NCBI RefSeq assembly: GCF_021025955.1
Contig: NZ_JAJNCL010000010.1
Span: 1 to 64,000, forward strand
Reading direction: 5' to 3'
Length of the DNA stretch: 64,000 nucleotides
Origin: Rhodococcus qingshengii
Lineage (GTDB): Bacteria > Actinomycetota > Actinomycetes > Mycobacteriales > Mycobacteriaceae
Numbering within the stretch: the stretch's first letter is position 1; the number at the start of each line of letters is the position of its first letter. The notes beneath the pieces are model-generated. The model made no database searches and was not told the DNA's origin. It was given only the letters and a program-made list of their open reading frames with translations. This document shows, piece after piece, positions 1 through 7,624 of the stretch. The position numbers and the translations under genes were made by a program.

Positions 1-85
1 CTGACATTCATCGACACACTGTTGAGTTCTCAAAGAACACGCACACACCATCACTACGACCCTATGGCCGCCGCTCCGGGGCAAC
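1..85 (-). other. 5' leader of an rRNA operon leaving the left edge
   Basis: Read on the minus strand, positions 40 to 16 contain GTTCTTTGAGAACTCAACAG, a block typical of actinobacterial rRNA leaders and spacers (antitermination/processing boxA-like region). It lies about 50 bases downstream of a good minus-strand promoter, so it should be the leader of a 16S-23S-5S operon whose genes lie beyond position 1. The rRNA genes themselves are not in the window. The same block also occurs in 16S-23S spacers, but the promoter just upstream favours the leader. Confidence 0.7.
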
Positions 86-91
86 TTTTCC

Positions 92-120
92 AGCCTATCC
101 CAACCAGGTCACCGGCGCAA
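92..120 (-). promoter_or_regulatory. rRNA operon promoter
   Basis: The minus strand carries TTGCGC (complement of 115-120) and TAGGCT (complement of 92-97), separated by exactly 17 bases. This resembles actinobacterial rrn promoters of the housekeeping sigma factor. Transcription would start near position 85 and run left into the leader. About 170 further non-coding bases lie upstream (121-294) and could hold additional rrn promoters; I could not resolve a second one. Confidence 0.65.
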
Positions 121-294
121 ACCGGAACCCCGTGAAGAAAAACTGGATTGTGTTCGCCAGGCACTTCGTACAACCTCGTGTCACTCACCCTCGCAGGTGG
201 GAGTCGGTGTCCGTGTCGCTCTGACCTGGACAAAGTTACGCGAAGATCAACACAACACCAAATCGCCAGGTCAGAGCACTGCAGTCGGTAAACT

Positions 295-492
295 TCACGG
301 AACCCAGTACCTCTCGGCCAGTTCTTCGACGATCGGATCGCCTTCTTCGGCCTGTTCCAAGGCTTCGAGGTCGTCGTTGATCGAAACCAACCGGGGATCG
401 TCACCCTCCGCTTCCTGGATCGGGTGCCGACCGTCCTCGGCGAGTTGCCGCAGCAGCTTCTCCTTGACGCGAGCTTTCAACGAATCCGCCAT
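295..492 (-). CDS. Small conserved acidic hypothetical protein
   Basis: A 65-residue acidic protein without membrane segment or signal peptide. It is rich in Glu, Asp and Ala, with a basic N-terminal stretch (LKARVKEKLL) followed by an acidic helix-prone region. A GGGGA stretch lies about 13 bases upstream of the ATG. It is the last gene of a leftward group (RDD protein, DUF2752 protein, 32-residue peptide, this gene) that ends just before the rRNA promoter. I do not recognise a family and assign no function. Confidence 0.6.
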   Translation of the reverse strand: MADSLKARVKEKLLRQLAEDGRHPIQEAEGDDPRLVSINDDLEALEQAEEGDPIVEELAERYWVP

Positions 493-530
493 ACCGCCAG
501 CATGTTCCCCGCGGCGCCAGTTGTCGAGGC

Positions 531-629
531 CTACTCGTCGTCCTTCTTACCGAAGACACGTCGTGCCGTCGGAATCAGAATGATCAGCGCGCCGAGCAGA
601 ACGATGAGCGAAAAAACCTGCATTGCCAT
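531..629 (-). CDS. 32-residue single-pass membrane peptide
   Basis: A short reading frame on the minus strand encodes MAMQVFSLIVLLGALIILIP followed by a basic/acidic tail (TARRVFGKKDDE). One hydrophobic helix spans about residues 4-20, with positive residues after it, so the C-terminus is probably cytoplasmic. A GAGG ribosome site lies seven bases upstream of the ATG. It sits between the DUF2752 gene and the 65-residue gene on the same strand, with 15 and 38 bases of spacing. A strong RBS, clear topology and collinearity support a real gene. The function is unknown. Confidence 0.6.
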   Translation of the reverse strand: MAMQVFSLIVLLGALIILIPTARRVFGKKDDE

Positions 630-644
630 GTCGACCTCTTACCG

Positions 645-1067
645 TCACGCCGGCGCGAGCCAGCTCCCCCACGGGGTGTTTCGAACAACCGTAAATGCAA
701 CGAGAACTCCGAGCACCACAATCGTCACGGTCGGCCGAAGCACGATCATGCGATCCCGCGTGCCTTTCCAGCGGCGCACTGTCCAACCGATCCACGCGAT
801 CACCAATACCGCGACAAACGGCACGATCAAGATGTTGCTGGACACTGCGGCACCAAGATCCAGATTAGTCAGGTCATTGACCGCACGAAGGCCACCACAC
901 GCCGGGCACCACAATCCCGTCAACGCGTACATCGGACAAACGCCGTAACTACCCGCACTGTGGGGATCGCGGAAATGGAGAACCGCGGCGGCCGTCACTG
1001 CCACGGCAGCGACACCGACGGGTGCGACCAGCGCGCGTCTTCGACTTGCCACCGCTTCCAACTCCAT
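645..1067 (-). CDS. DUF2752 family membrane protein
   Basis: About 140 residues with three hydrophobic segments and the family signature CPACGGLRA in the first third (DUF2752 proteins carry CPxCGxTR-like motifs). The family is small, membrane-embedded and of unknown biochemical role; the CxxC could bind metal or form a disulfide. The chosen ATG (1067) gives MELEAVASRRR. A TTG at 1094 would add nine residues and nearly touch the stop of the RDD gene. Neither start has a strong ribosome site, so the start is uncertain. Probably co-transcribed with the RDD gene. Confidence 0.75.
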   Translation of the reverse strand: MELEAVASRRRALVAPVGVAAVAVTAAAVLHFRDPHSAGSYGVCPMYALTGLWCPACGGLRAVNDLTNLDLGAAVSSNILIVPFVAVLVIAWIGWTVRRWKGTRDRMIVLRPTVTIVVLGVLVAFTVVRNTPWGSWLAPA

Positions 1068-1097
1068 GGCACCCACTGTAAGAGACCCCGGCAACGA

Positions 1098-1667
1098 CTA
1101 GCTCGCCCGAACGACTACCGATCGAACCACCATGTCGTGCCAGCACTGGTGCTTCGAGTCCCAGAGCGGCCAGAGATAGTTGAGGAAGCAGGCGCCACCC
1201 AGGATCGCCATCAAGACCCAACGAAGCAGCGCCACCACCGGTCCGAGAGGTACGCCGTCGGACTCCCGAATCACAGAGATCCCCAGCCACTTCTTGCCGA
1301 GCGTCTGTCCGGTGTTTCCTTGTCTGAAGACGAGATTCCACACCTCGATCAAGAAGATGGCCAGTATGCCGACGACCATGACGATCACGCCGACCGGATT
1401 GCCGCCCTCAGCGCTCACGCTGCCGTCGTCGTAGGTGGTCACTTCGGATCCGGAGAACGCGATCACCGCCCCGATGATCGCGAGGATGACGCCCGGAAGC
1501 GGAACGACAAAGCCATCGAGGATTGACGCAAGAACACGAGAGATCCATGTTGCGTACGGATAGGCGGGCGTCGGTGACTGATAGCCCTGCGGCGGCATCG
1601 GCGGCATCTGCCCGTACGGCGGCGGATTCTGCGGTGGTTGGCCCGATCCCCAGTTCTGATCCGACAT
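1098..1667 (-). CDS. RDD family membrane protein
   Basis: A 189-residue protein with a Pro/Gln/Gly/Tyr-rich cytoplasmic head (residues 1-40, repeated PP motifs), then an RDD-type domain. It has an R-x(6)-D signature near residue 44 (SRVLASILDGF), two long hydrophobic segments (about 55-72 and 94-115) and a third near the C-terminus. RDD proteins are poorly characterised integral membrane proteins. GGGGAGA precedes the ATG. It is the first gene of the leftward group ending at 295 and starts 120 bases beyond the tRNA-Thr. Confidence 0.85.
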   Translation of the reverse strand: MSDQNWGSGQPPQNPPPYGQMPPMPPQGYQSPTPAYPYATWISRVLASILDGFVVPLPGVILAIIGAVIAFSGSEVTTYDDGSVSAEGGNPVGVIVMVVGILAIFLIEVWNLVFRQGNTGQTLGKKWLGISVIRESDGVPLGPVVALLRWVLMAILGGACFLNYLWPLWDSKHQCWHDMVVRSVVVRAS

Positions 1668-1744
1668 CGAAGTCTCCCCTGCTCAGGCACGTGTTCGCCA
1701 GAATCAGGATAAACCGCAAATACGTAAAAATTGGGAACAAACGA

Positions 1745-1784
1745 CAAGAGCCCCACATCCGGATTTCCGGGTGTGGGGCTCTTG
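1745..1784 (-). terminator. Terminator after tRNA-Thr
   Basis: An 18-base inverted repeat (1745-1762 and 1767-1784, one G-U pair, loop of four) forms a GC-rich hairpin just 3' of tRNA-Thr on the minus strand. It is followed by TCGTTTGTTCC, which is moderately T-rich. It separates the tRNA from the RDD gene. Confidence 0.8.
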
Positions 1785-1788
1785 GCCG

Positions 1789-1861
1789 AGCTGCCTGAGA
1801 GAATCGAACTCTCGACCTTTTCATTACGAGTGAAATGCTCTACCGACTGAGCTAAGGCAGC
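1789..1861 (-). tRNA. tRNA-Thr (anticodon CGU)
   Basis: 73 bases on the minus strand fold as a cloverleaf. The acceptor stem is GCTGCCT/AGGCAGC, the D-arm contains AGCTCAGTCGGTAGAGC, and the anticodon stem TTTCA/TGAAA closes the loop CTCGTAA with anticodon CGT. The T-arm contains GTTCGATTC. The 3' CCA is not encoded. It lies between holB and the RDD gene, matching the tRNA-Thr next to Rv3644c in M. tuberculosis. Confidence 0.97.
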
Positions 1862-1891
1862 GTGCCTTTCGGCGGTGGCGAGTCTATCTGG

Positions 1892-3121
1892 TCAACCCCC
1901 GGATCGCGAAAACGGGGGTCGGAAAGCGGCTCCGATGGAGGCAACCATCGCGTCGAGCGCCCACTGCAACTTGACGTTGAAGTCGACAGCCTCACGGCAT
2001 TCGAGCACGGCTTCGATGCACTTCAGCAACCCCTCCGGGGACGTTCGGGCAGCCAACTCGGCGGCCTGACGAGCCATGTCGGGATGGGTCGCCGTCGACG
2101 TCGACCCCAGTGAATAGGAAAGTGCGTCCCGGTACATGCCGGCCAAGTCGATCAGGGTCCGGTCGAGGAGATCGCGGCGGGCCCGCGTGTCACGCGATTT
2201 CTGACGCGCTTCGAGGTCTTTGATCAGACCAGCCGATCCGCGCAGAGTCCCGGCCGTTCCCTTGCCGGTACCGCCGCCGCCCAACGAGACCTTGAGCTCT
2301 TCGAGTTCCTGTTCCTTGAGTTCGGCGTAGAACGCCTTGGTGTCGGCCTCGATCGACTTCACCAGGTTCTCGGCGGCCTTGTAGGCCGTCGACGCACCGA
2401 TCGCGTCTGCGGCTAGCCGCAACGAACGCTGACGCTCGTCCCGCGCACTCTCGTCGGTAGCAAGGCGCCGAGCCCGACCGACATGTCCGCCGCTTATCGA
2501 TGCGGCGATTCTCGCCCGCTCCGGATCCAGGCCGTCGCGGTCGATCAGCACCTGAGCGATCGATTCGACGGACGGCGTCACCAACGGCATGTGCCGGCAC
2601 CGCGAGCGCAAGGTGACAGACATGTCTTCCGGATCGGTCGTAGGCGCACAGAGCAGGATGACCGTGCGGTCCGGTGGCTCCTCGACAACCTTCAGGAGTG
2701 CGTTGGCCGCGCCCTCGGTCAAACGATCGGCATCCTCGACCACGATGACCTGCCACCGGCCCGTCGTCGGCCGACGCGAAGCGATGTTGACTATCTCGCG
2801 CATGCCTTTGACGCTGATGCTCAGGCCGTCAGGGATGATCCGTCGTACGTCACCGTGGGTTCCACCCATCGTCGTCGTACACGCATGGCACTCACCGCAC
2901 CCTGGTACACCCTCAGAGGTGCATTGCAGGGCTGCGGCGAAGCAGAGAGCAGCAACCGAACGACCCGAGCCAGGTGGCCCGGTGAACAGCCACGCGTGAG
3001 TCATTTCCGAGCCGCTGGAATCGCCGCGAGCCGACAGTGCAGCATCACGCAGACTTTTCTCGACGTCGTGCTGACCCACCAGCCGACCGAACACACCTCG
3101 TTCGGCCACTTCAGTACTCAT
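1892..3121 (-). CDS. holB: DNA polymerase III subunit delta'
   Basis: The clamp-loader subunit delta', part of the complex that loads the sliding clamp during replication (409 residues). An AAA+ domain starts near residue 15. The Walker-A-like loop GPPGSGRS has Arg in place of Lys, as expected for the ATPase-inactive delta'. A zinc-binding cysteine group follows (CTSEG..CGECHAC, around residues 67-81), and VVEDADRLT is the Walker-B-like strand. The last 120 residues are the helical collar domain. It is downstream of topA on the same strand with 33 bases between, as in M. tuberculosis (Rv3644c). Confidence 0.93.
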   Translation of the reverse strand: MSTEVAERGVFGRLVGQHDVEKSLRDAALSARGDSSGSEMTHAWLFTGPPGSGRSVAALCFAAALQCTSEGVPGCGECHACTTTMGGTHGDVRRIIPDGLSISVKGMREIVNIASRRPTTGRWQVIVVEDADRLTEGAANALLKVVEEPPDRTVILLCAPTTDPEDMSVTLRSRCRHMPLVTPSVESIAQVLIDRDGLDPERARIAASISGGHVGRARRLATDESARDERQRSLRLAADAIGASTAYKAAENLVKSIEADTKAFYAELKEQELEELKVSLGGGGTGKGTAGTLRGSAGLIKDLEARQKSRDTRARRDLLDRTLIDLAGMYRDALSYSLGSTSTATHPDMARQAAELAARTSPEGLLKCIEAVLECREAVDFNVKLQWALDAMVASIGAAFRPPFSRSGG

Positions 3122-3154
3122 GCAAAAACCCTAACCGTCGGCACCGACGAAGCC

Positions 3155-6085
3155 CTACGAGTCCTTCTTCGCCGGAGCCTTCTTGGCAGCTGCCTTCTTT
3201 GCCGGGGCCTTCTTGGCGGCAGTCTTCTTGGCAGCGGCTTTCTTCGCCGGAGCCTTCTTGGCTGCTGCCTTCTTCTTGACCGGGCCACGAGCACGACGAT
3301 CAGCCAGCAACTCCGACGCACGAGCATCGGAAATGGATTCGACGTCGTCGTCCTTGCGAAGGCTGGCGTTGGTCTCGCCGTCGGTGACGTACGGACCGAA
3401 ACGGCCGTCCTTGATCACCATCGGCTTCTCGCTGACCGGATCGACACCCAACTCACGCAACGGAGGCGTTGCCGACGCCTGACGCCCACGACGTTTCGGC
3501 TCGGCGTAGATCTTGAGCGCCTCGTCGAGCGTGACGGTGAACATCTGCTCTTCGTTGGCGAGTGAGCGCGAGTCCGTGCCCTTTTTCAGGTACGGACCGT
3601 AACGGCCGTTCTGCGCAGTGATCTCTTCCTTCGATTCGGGGTCGACACCCACGACGCGAGGAAGCGACAACAGACGAAGCGCATCTTCCAAGGTGATCGT
3701 CGCCAAGTCCATGGACTTGAGCAACGACCCCGTCCGCGGCTTGGGGCCCGCGACCTTCTTGGCAGCCTTCTTCGCCGGCGCCTTCTTGGCCGCGGCCTTC
3801 TTCACCGCAGTCTTGGTACTGCCCGAACTGATTTCTTCCGGCTCGGGAACGGGAACGATGTCCGGTTCCGGTTCGGCCGGAGGCTCGGGCAGGATCTCGG
3901 TCACGTAGGGACCGAAGCGGCCTTCCTTCGCGACGATCTCGTGGCCCGTCAGTGGGTCGACGCCCAGCTTGCGGCCCTCTTGAGGCGTCGAGAACAGCTT
4001 CTCGGCGTACTCGGGGGTGAGCTCGTCCGGCGGCAGGTCATCGGGAAGATTGGCCCGCTGCGAGATCAGATCGCCTTCGGGATCATCCGGATTCTGAACC
4101 ATGCGCTCGAGATACGGGCCGAACCGGCCGACGCGCACGTGAACCTCGCGGCCCTCGGCGTCGTCGAAGAGACGGATGGAGTTGACCTCGCGAGCGTCGA
4201 TCTCCTCGAGGTTGACACCGACCATCTTCTTCAGCCCGCCCTCGCGGGCCACCGAACCTTCTGCGCCTGTCTCGCCGCCGAAGTAGAAGCTGCTCAGCCA
4301 GTTGCCACGCTGCTCGCGGCCGCCGGCGATCGCGTCGAGATCGTCTTCCATTCCTGCCGTGAAGTCGAAGTCGACCAGCCGGCCGAAGTGCACCTCGAGC
4401 AGTCCGATGACGGCAAACGCCACCCAGGACGGAACCAGCGCGCTGCCACGCTTATAGACGTATCCGCGATCGAGAATGGTCTTGATGATCGACGAGTAAG
4501 TCGAAGGACGGCCGATGCCGAGTTCTTCGAGCGTCTTGATCAGGCTGGCTTCTGTGTAGCGAGCGGGCGGGTTGGTGCTGTGCCCGTCCGGATCGAGCTT
4601 GGTGGCCGTGACTTCCTGGCCTTTGACCAGTACCGGAAGCCTGGATTCGGCGTCGTCGGACTGACCGCCGGCCTCTTCGTCGACACTTTCGACGTAAGCC
4701 TTGAGGAAGCCGGCGAACACGATGGTGCGACCGGAAGCGGAGAACGTGCAGTCCTCGCCGGTGCCTGCCGTGCCGGAGATGCGGAGCGTCAACGTCGTAC
4801 CGCGGGCGTCGGCCATCTGTGAAGCGACGGTGCGCTGCCAGATCAGTTCGTACAGCTTGAACTCGTCGGAATCGAGCTTGGAGTGCAGCTGACCCGGGGT
4901 CTGGAACACGTCGCCGGCGGGGCGGATCGCCTCGTGCGCTTCCTGCGCGTTCTTGACCTTGCGGGTGTACTGACGCGGCGTCGGATGCACGTATTCCGGA
5001 CCGTACAACTCGGTGGCCTGCGCTCGAGCGGCAGCGATCGCCGACTCCGAGAGCGTCGTCGAGTCGGTACGCATGTAAGTGATGTAGCCGTTTTCGTACA
5101 GACGCTGCGCGATACGCATGGCGCGCTCGGACGTGAAACGAAGCTTGCGTCCGGCTTCCTGCTGGAGCGTCGACGTCATGAACGGCGGGTACGGCTTACG
5201 GGTGTACGGCTTGTCCTCGGCGGACGACACCGTGAGGTCGACGCCCTGCAACGCTTCCGCGAGACGACGCGCATAGGCCTCGTCGAGCACGGTGACCGCG
5301 CTGCCCTTGAGCTTTCCGTCAGCTCCGAAATCGCGGCCGGAAGCGACACGCGAACCGTCGACGGAGACCAGGCGTGCGCCGAAACTGCGCGGACTGGCCT
5401 CTGCACCGGCGTCGAGCGTCGCGGAAATATCCCAGTACGACGCCGACTTGAACGCCATGCGCTCGCGTTCGCGCTGGACGATGACGCGAGTGGCCACCGA
5501 CTGGACGCGGCCGGCCGAGAGCTTCGGCATGACCTTCTTCCAGAGAACCGGGCTGACCTCGTAACCGTAGAGACGGTCGAGGATACGGCGGGTTTCCTGA
5601 GCATCGACGAGGTCGGTGTCGAGTTCGCGGGTGTCTTCGGCAGCAGCACGGATTGCCGGCTCGGTGATCTCGTGGAAGACCATTCGACGTACCGGAATCT
5701 TGGGCTTGAGAGTCTCGAGGAGATGCCAGGCGATTGCCTCGCCCTCGCGGTCGGGGTCAGTTGCGAGGAAGAGCTCGTCGGCGTCCTTCAACAGAGACTT
5801 GAGTTCGGCGACCTTGCCCTTCTTTTCCGGGCTCACGACATAGAGCGGCTCGAAGTCGTGATCGACGTTGACGCCGAGGCGGGCCCAGGACTCGCCCTTG
5901 TACTTGGCCGGAACGTCTGCTGCGCCGCGTGGCAGGTCGCGAATGTGACCGACCGATGCCTCGACGACGTAGTCCTTACCGAGGTAGGGAGCGATTTTGC
6001 GCGCCTTGGTCGGTGACTCGACGATCACGAGGCGACGAGGGTTACCGGACGCTCCCTGACCGCTGCCGTTGTCCGCTTTAGCCAC
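3155..6085 (-). CDS. topA: DNA topoisomerase I (type IA)
   Basis: Relaxes negative supercoils by single-strand cleavage (976 residues). The TOPRIM domain is at the N-terminus (IVESPTKARK with Glu23, and DPDREGE at 111-117). The catalytic tyrosine is Tyr337 in GYITYMRTDS. The C-terminal third has no zinc fingers but four repeats ending in GRFGPYV or GRYGPYL, the actinobacterial type. The last about 45 residues are a Lys/Ala/Pro tail (AKKAPAKK repeats) that probably binds DNA; a second short Lys/Ala patch lies near residue 770. The start is a GTG with a weak ribosome site. Confidence 0.96.
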   Translation of the reverse strand: MAKADNGSGQGASGNPRRLVIVESPTKARKIAPYLGKDYVVEASVGHIRDLPRGAADVPAKYKGESWARLGVNVDHDFEPLYVVSPEKKGKVAELKSLLKDADELFLATDPDREGEAIAWHLLETLKPKIPVRRMVFHEITEPAIRAAAEDTRELDTDLVDAQETRRILDRLYGYEVSPVLWKKVMPKLSAGRVQSVATRVIVQRERERMAFKSASYWDISATLDAGAEASPRSFGARLVSVDGSRVASGRDFGADGKLKGSAVTVLDEAYARRLAEALQGVDLTVSSAEDKPYTRKPYPPFMTSTLQQEAGRKLRFTSERAMRIAQRLYENGYITYMRTDSTTLSESAIAAARAQATELYGPEYVHPTPRQYTRKVKNAQEAHEAIRPAGDVFQTPGQLHSKLDSDEFKLYELIWQRTVASQMADARGTTLTLRISGTAGTGEDCTFSASGRTIVFAGFLKAYVESVDEEAGGQSDDAESRLPVLVKGQEVTATKLDPDGHSTNPPARYTEASLIKTLEELGIGRPSTYSSIIKTILDRGYVYKRGSALVPSWVAFAVIGLLEVHFGRLVDFDFTAGMEDDLDAIAGGREQRGNWLSSFYFGGETGAEGSVAREGGLKKMVGVNLEEIDAREVNSIRLFDDAEGREVHVRVGRFGPYLERMVQNPDDPEGDLISQRANLPDDLPPDELTPEYAEKLFSTPQEGRKLGVDPLTGHEIVAKEGRFGPYVTEILPEPPAEPEPDIVPVPEPEEISSGSTKTAVKKAAAKKAPAKKAAKKVAGPKPRTGSLLKSMDLATITLEDALRLLSLPRVVGVDPESKEEITAQNGRYGPYLKKGTDSRSLANEEQMFTVTLDEALKIYAEPKRRGRQASATPPLRELGVDPVSEKPMVIKDGRFGPYVTDGETNASLRKDDDVESISDARASELLADRRARGPVKKKAAAKKAPAKKAAAKKTAAKKAPAKKAAAKKAPAKKDS

Positions 6086-6254
6086 CTGCTGCCCGAGCCT
6101 TCCTTTGGACGTTCACTGCCGTCGGCAGTTCTTCAGAACTAGACGTGTGGAGCAAGTTATACCCCGTGTCTCTCTTTACAGGGTGACATACCCGCAAGAC
6201 ATTCGTGCAGATCAGTACAGTATGGGCTCCGTCGGACACGCGGCATGAGCACCG

Positions 6255-6941
6255 TCAGACGTGCGGCCAGGCGACCGAAGTGTCGACGTGTTTCGGCGCC
6301 TCACCGAGGTATTCGACGAGCTTTGTCAGTCTCTTCTTTCCCGACACACGGAGCCCCGGACCCGGTGTCCGGTTACCCAGTTGAGTCGGCGCGATACCAA
6401 CCCTCATCAAGGCCTGAGCCAGCGGTGCGTGTGTCTCCTTGGCATGGGGGTCGAGGCCGAACACGAATCGCTCGCCGCCTTCTTCGAGGCGCCCGGCCGC
6501 GACGGCCCACACCCGGAGTTGGCGGGAGTTCGGTACCCAACCGACCGGCACCGCCTTCACAGCTCCCTTGGTCCACTGCACGGACAGCGGAAGGAGTGCG
6601 GGCGTCGACTGAGTGCGGACCAGTGGGCTGCCTTCTTCACTGCGCGTCACCTCGGCCCCGAGTCCGCACTGCGCGATCAACTCGGCAACGGCCTGCGCTC
6701 TCCAGTCCCGATCCACGACGATCGAGATCCGGGCACGATCCTCCGAGGTCACGACCTGACCTGGTCCGGCCAGCATTCCGGCAAGGTCCGTCACGGCAGG
6801 TGGAATCGACTCGGCAGAGAAAAAGGACAGTTGGCTCACAGAGTGAAACGTAAGCCACGAAGGTAGTGACGGCCTAGACGACCGGCCGAGGTCGAACAGC
6901 TGCGGGTATTCGCTCCGGGTGGAGAAGGTACTTGCTTGCAC
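6255..6941 (-). CDS. Conserved hypothetical protein (Rv3647c-like)
   Basis: A soluble protein of up to 228 residues with no signal peptide or membrane helix. It is recognised mainly by position between topA and cspA, where M. tuberculosis has Rv3647c. The conserved-looking centre includes VVDRDWRAQAVAELIAQCG and a C-terminal GPGLRVSGKKRLTKLVEYLG. No catalytic motif is evident. The GTG at 6941 lacks a clear ribosome site, so the true start may be internal. Function unknown. Confidence 0.75.
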   Translation of the reverse strand: MQASTFSTRSEYPQLFDLGRSSRPSLPSWLTFHSVSQLSFFSAESIPPAVTDLAGMLAGPGQVVTSEDRARISIVVDRDWRAQAVAELIAQCGLGAEVTRSEEGSPLVRTQSTPALLPLSVQWTKGAVKAVPVGWVPNSRQLRVWAVAAGRLEEGGERFVFGLDPHAKETHAPLAQALMRVGIAPTQLGNRTPGPGLRVSGKKRLTKLVEYLGEAPKHVDTSVAWPHV

Positions 6942-6948
6942 CGAAAAG

Positions 6949-6986
6949 ATTTGTCCCCCACCGCACAGATGCGATGGGGGACAAAT
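6949..6986 (-). terminator. Terminator after cspA
   Basis: ATTTGTCCCCCA (6949-6960) pairs perfectly with TGGGGGACAAAT (6975-6986), and the inner CGCA/TGCG extends the stem. On the minus strand it follows the cspA stop by about 40 bases and is trailed by TCTTTTC. It separates cspA from the Rv3647c-like gene. Confidence 0.8.
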
Positions 6987-7024
6987 ACTGTCCGAACTAT
7001 TCGCTCAGCAAGTGAGCGGAAAAA

Positions 7025-7228
7025 TCAGACCGCGCGAACGCCGGTAGCCTGGGGACCCTTGGTGCCCTGGCCGACCTCGAACTCCACACGCTGGTTCTCC
7101 TCTAGGGTACGGAAGCCGTTGCCCTGAATTTCGGAGTAGTGAACGAAGACGTCTGCGGAACCGTCTTCGGGAGCGATGAAGCCGAAGCCCTTTTCAGCGT
7201 TGAACCACTTCACAGTGCCCTGTGCCAT
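7025..7228 (-). CDS. cspA: Cold shock protein CspA
   Basis: A 67-residue single cold-shock domain, an RNA/ssDNA chaperone. It has RNP-1 KGFGFI (about 13-18) and RNP-2 DVFVHYS, and the Trp of VKWFN near the N-terminus. AGAAGGAAAAGC before the ATG gives a strong ribosome site. The upstream region of almost 400 bases leaves room for the long structured leader usual for csp mRNAs. Confidence 0.96.
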   Translation of the reverse strand: MAQGTVKWFNAEKGFGFIAPEDGSADVFVHYSEIQGNGFRTLEENQRVEFEVGQGTKGPQATGVRAV

Positions 7229-7624
7229 GCTTTTCCTTCTCTTTCTAACACCGGATTCGGTGAACAGCCCTTACAGTCCACCGGGCCGGTTCCGACCGCT
7301 GTACGTCTTTATTTCCCCCTCAGGAAAGGCAGAGCACCGCGCCCGCAACAACGATCCTGCGAGCGTGCACTTTCTCAAGCCTACGAACACAGAAGCTGCG
7401 ACCGATTGTCAGTCAACCATGTTCTCCGCGTGCACAACAGTCGAAAAGGGAACTAAAAACGTTAAAAGTTCGCTACGAGAAAAACAGCCCACGATCGTGG
7501 TTTCCCGCTTGCGCGCCGAGCACCCGGTTCCACCAAGACCGCCGACCGTTGCGTATCATCAAAACTGCAGGTAGCGACAGTTTCCGATTGCCGCCACACC
7601 CCAACGCCGAGCCCGGAGAGTCAC
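7229..7624. other. Intergenic region between cspA and the helicase (396 bases)
   Basis: This divergent region must hold the cspA promoter and leader (minus strand) and the helicase promoter (plus strand). On the minus strand, TTGACT and TTGAGA hexamers occur 150-200 bases before cspA, but I see no convincing matching -10. A small CCGGATTCGG hairpin lies 20 bases before cspA. No additional gene was found. Confidence 0.5.

Noticed and set aside
3160-3290. Repeated Lys/Ala/Pro codons as a DNA repeat array
   Set aside because: They are the coding sequence of the topA C-terminal basic tail, a normal feature of actinobacterial TopA.
4883-6016. Long plus-strand frames opposite topA, and similar long antisense frames opposite dppD, dppA and nbaE
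   Set aside because: They mirror the codon periodicity of well-supported genes on the other strand, lack ribosome sites and show no recognisable domain.
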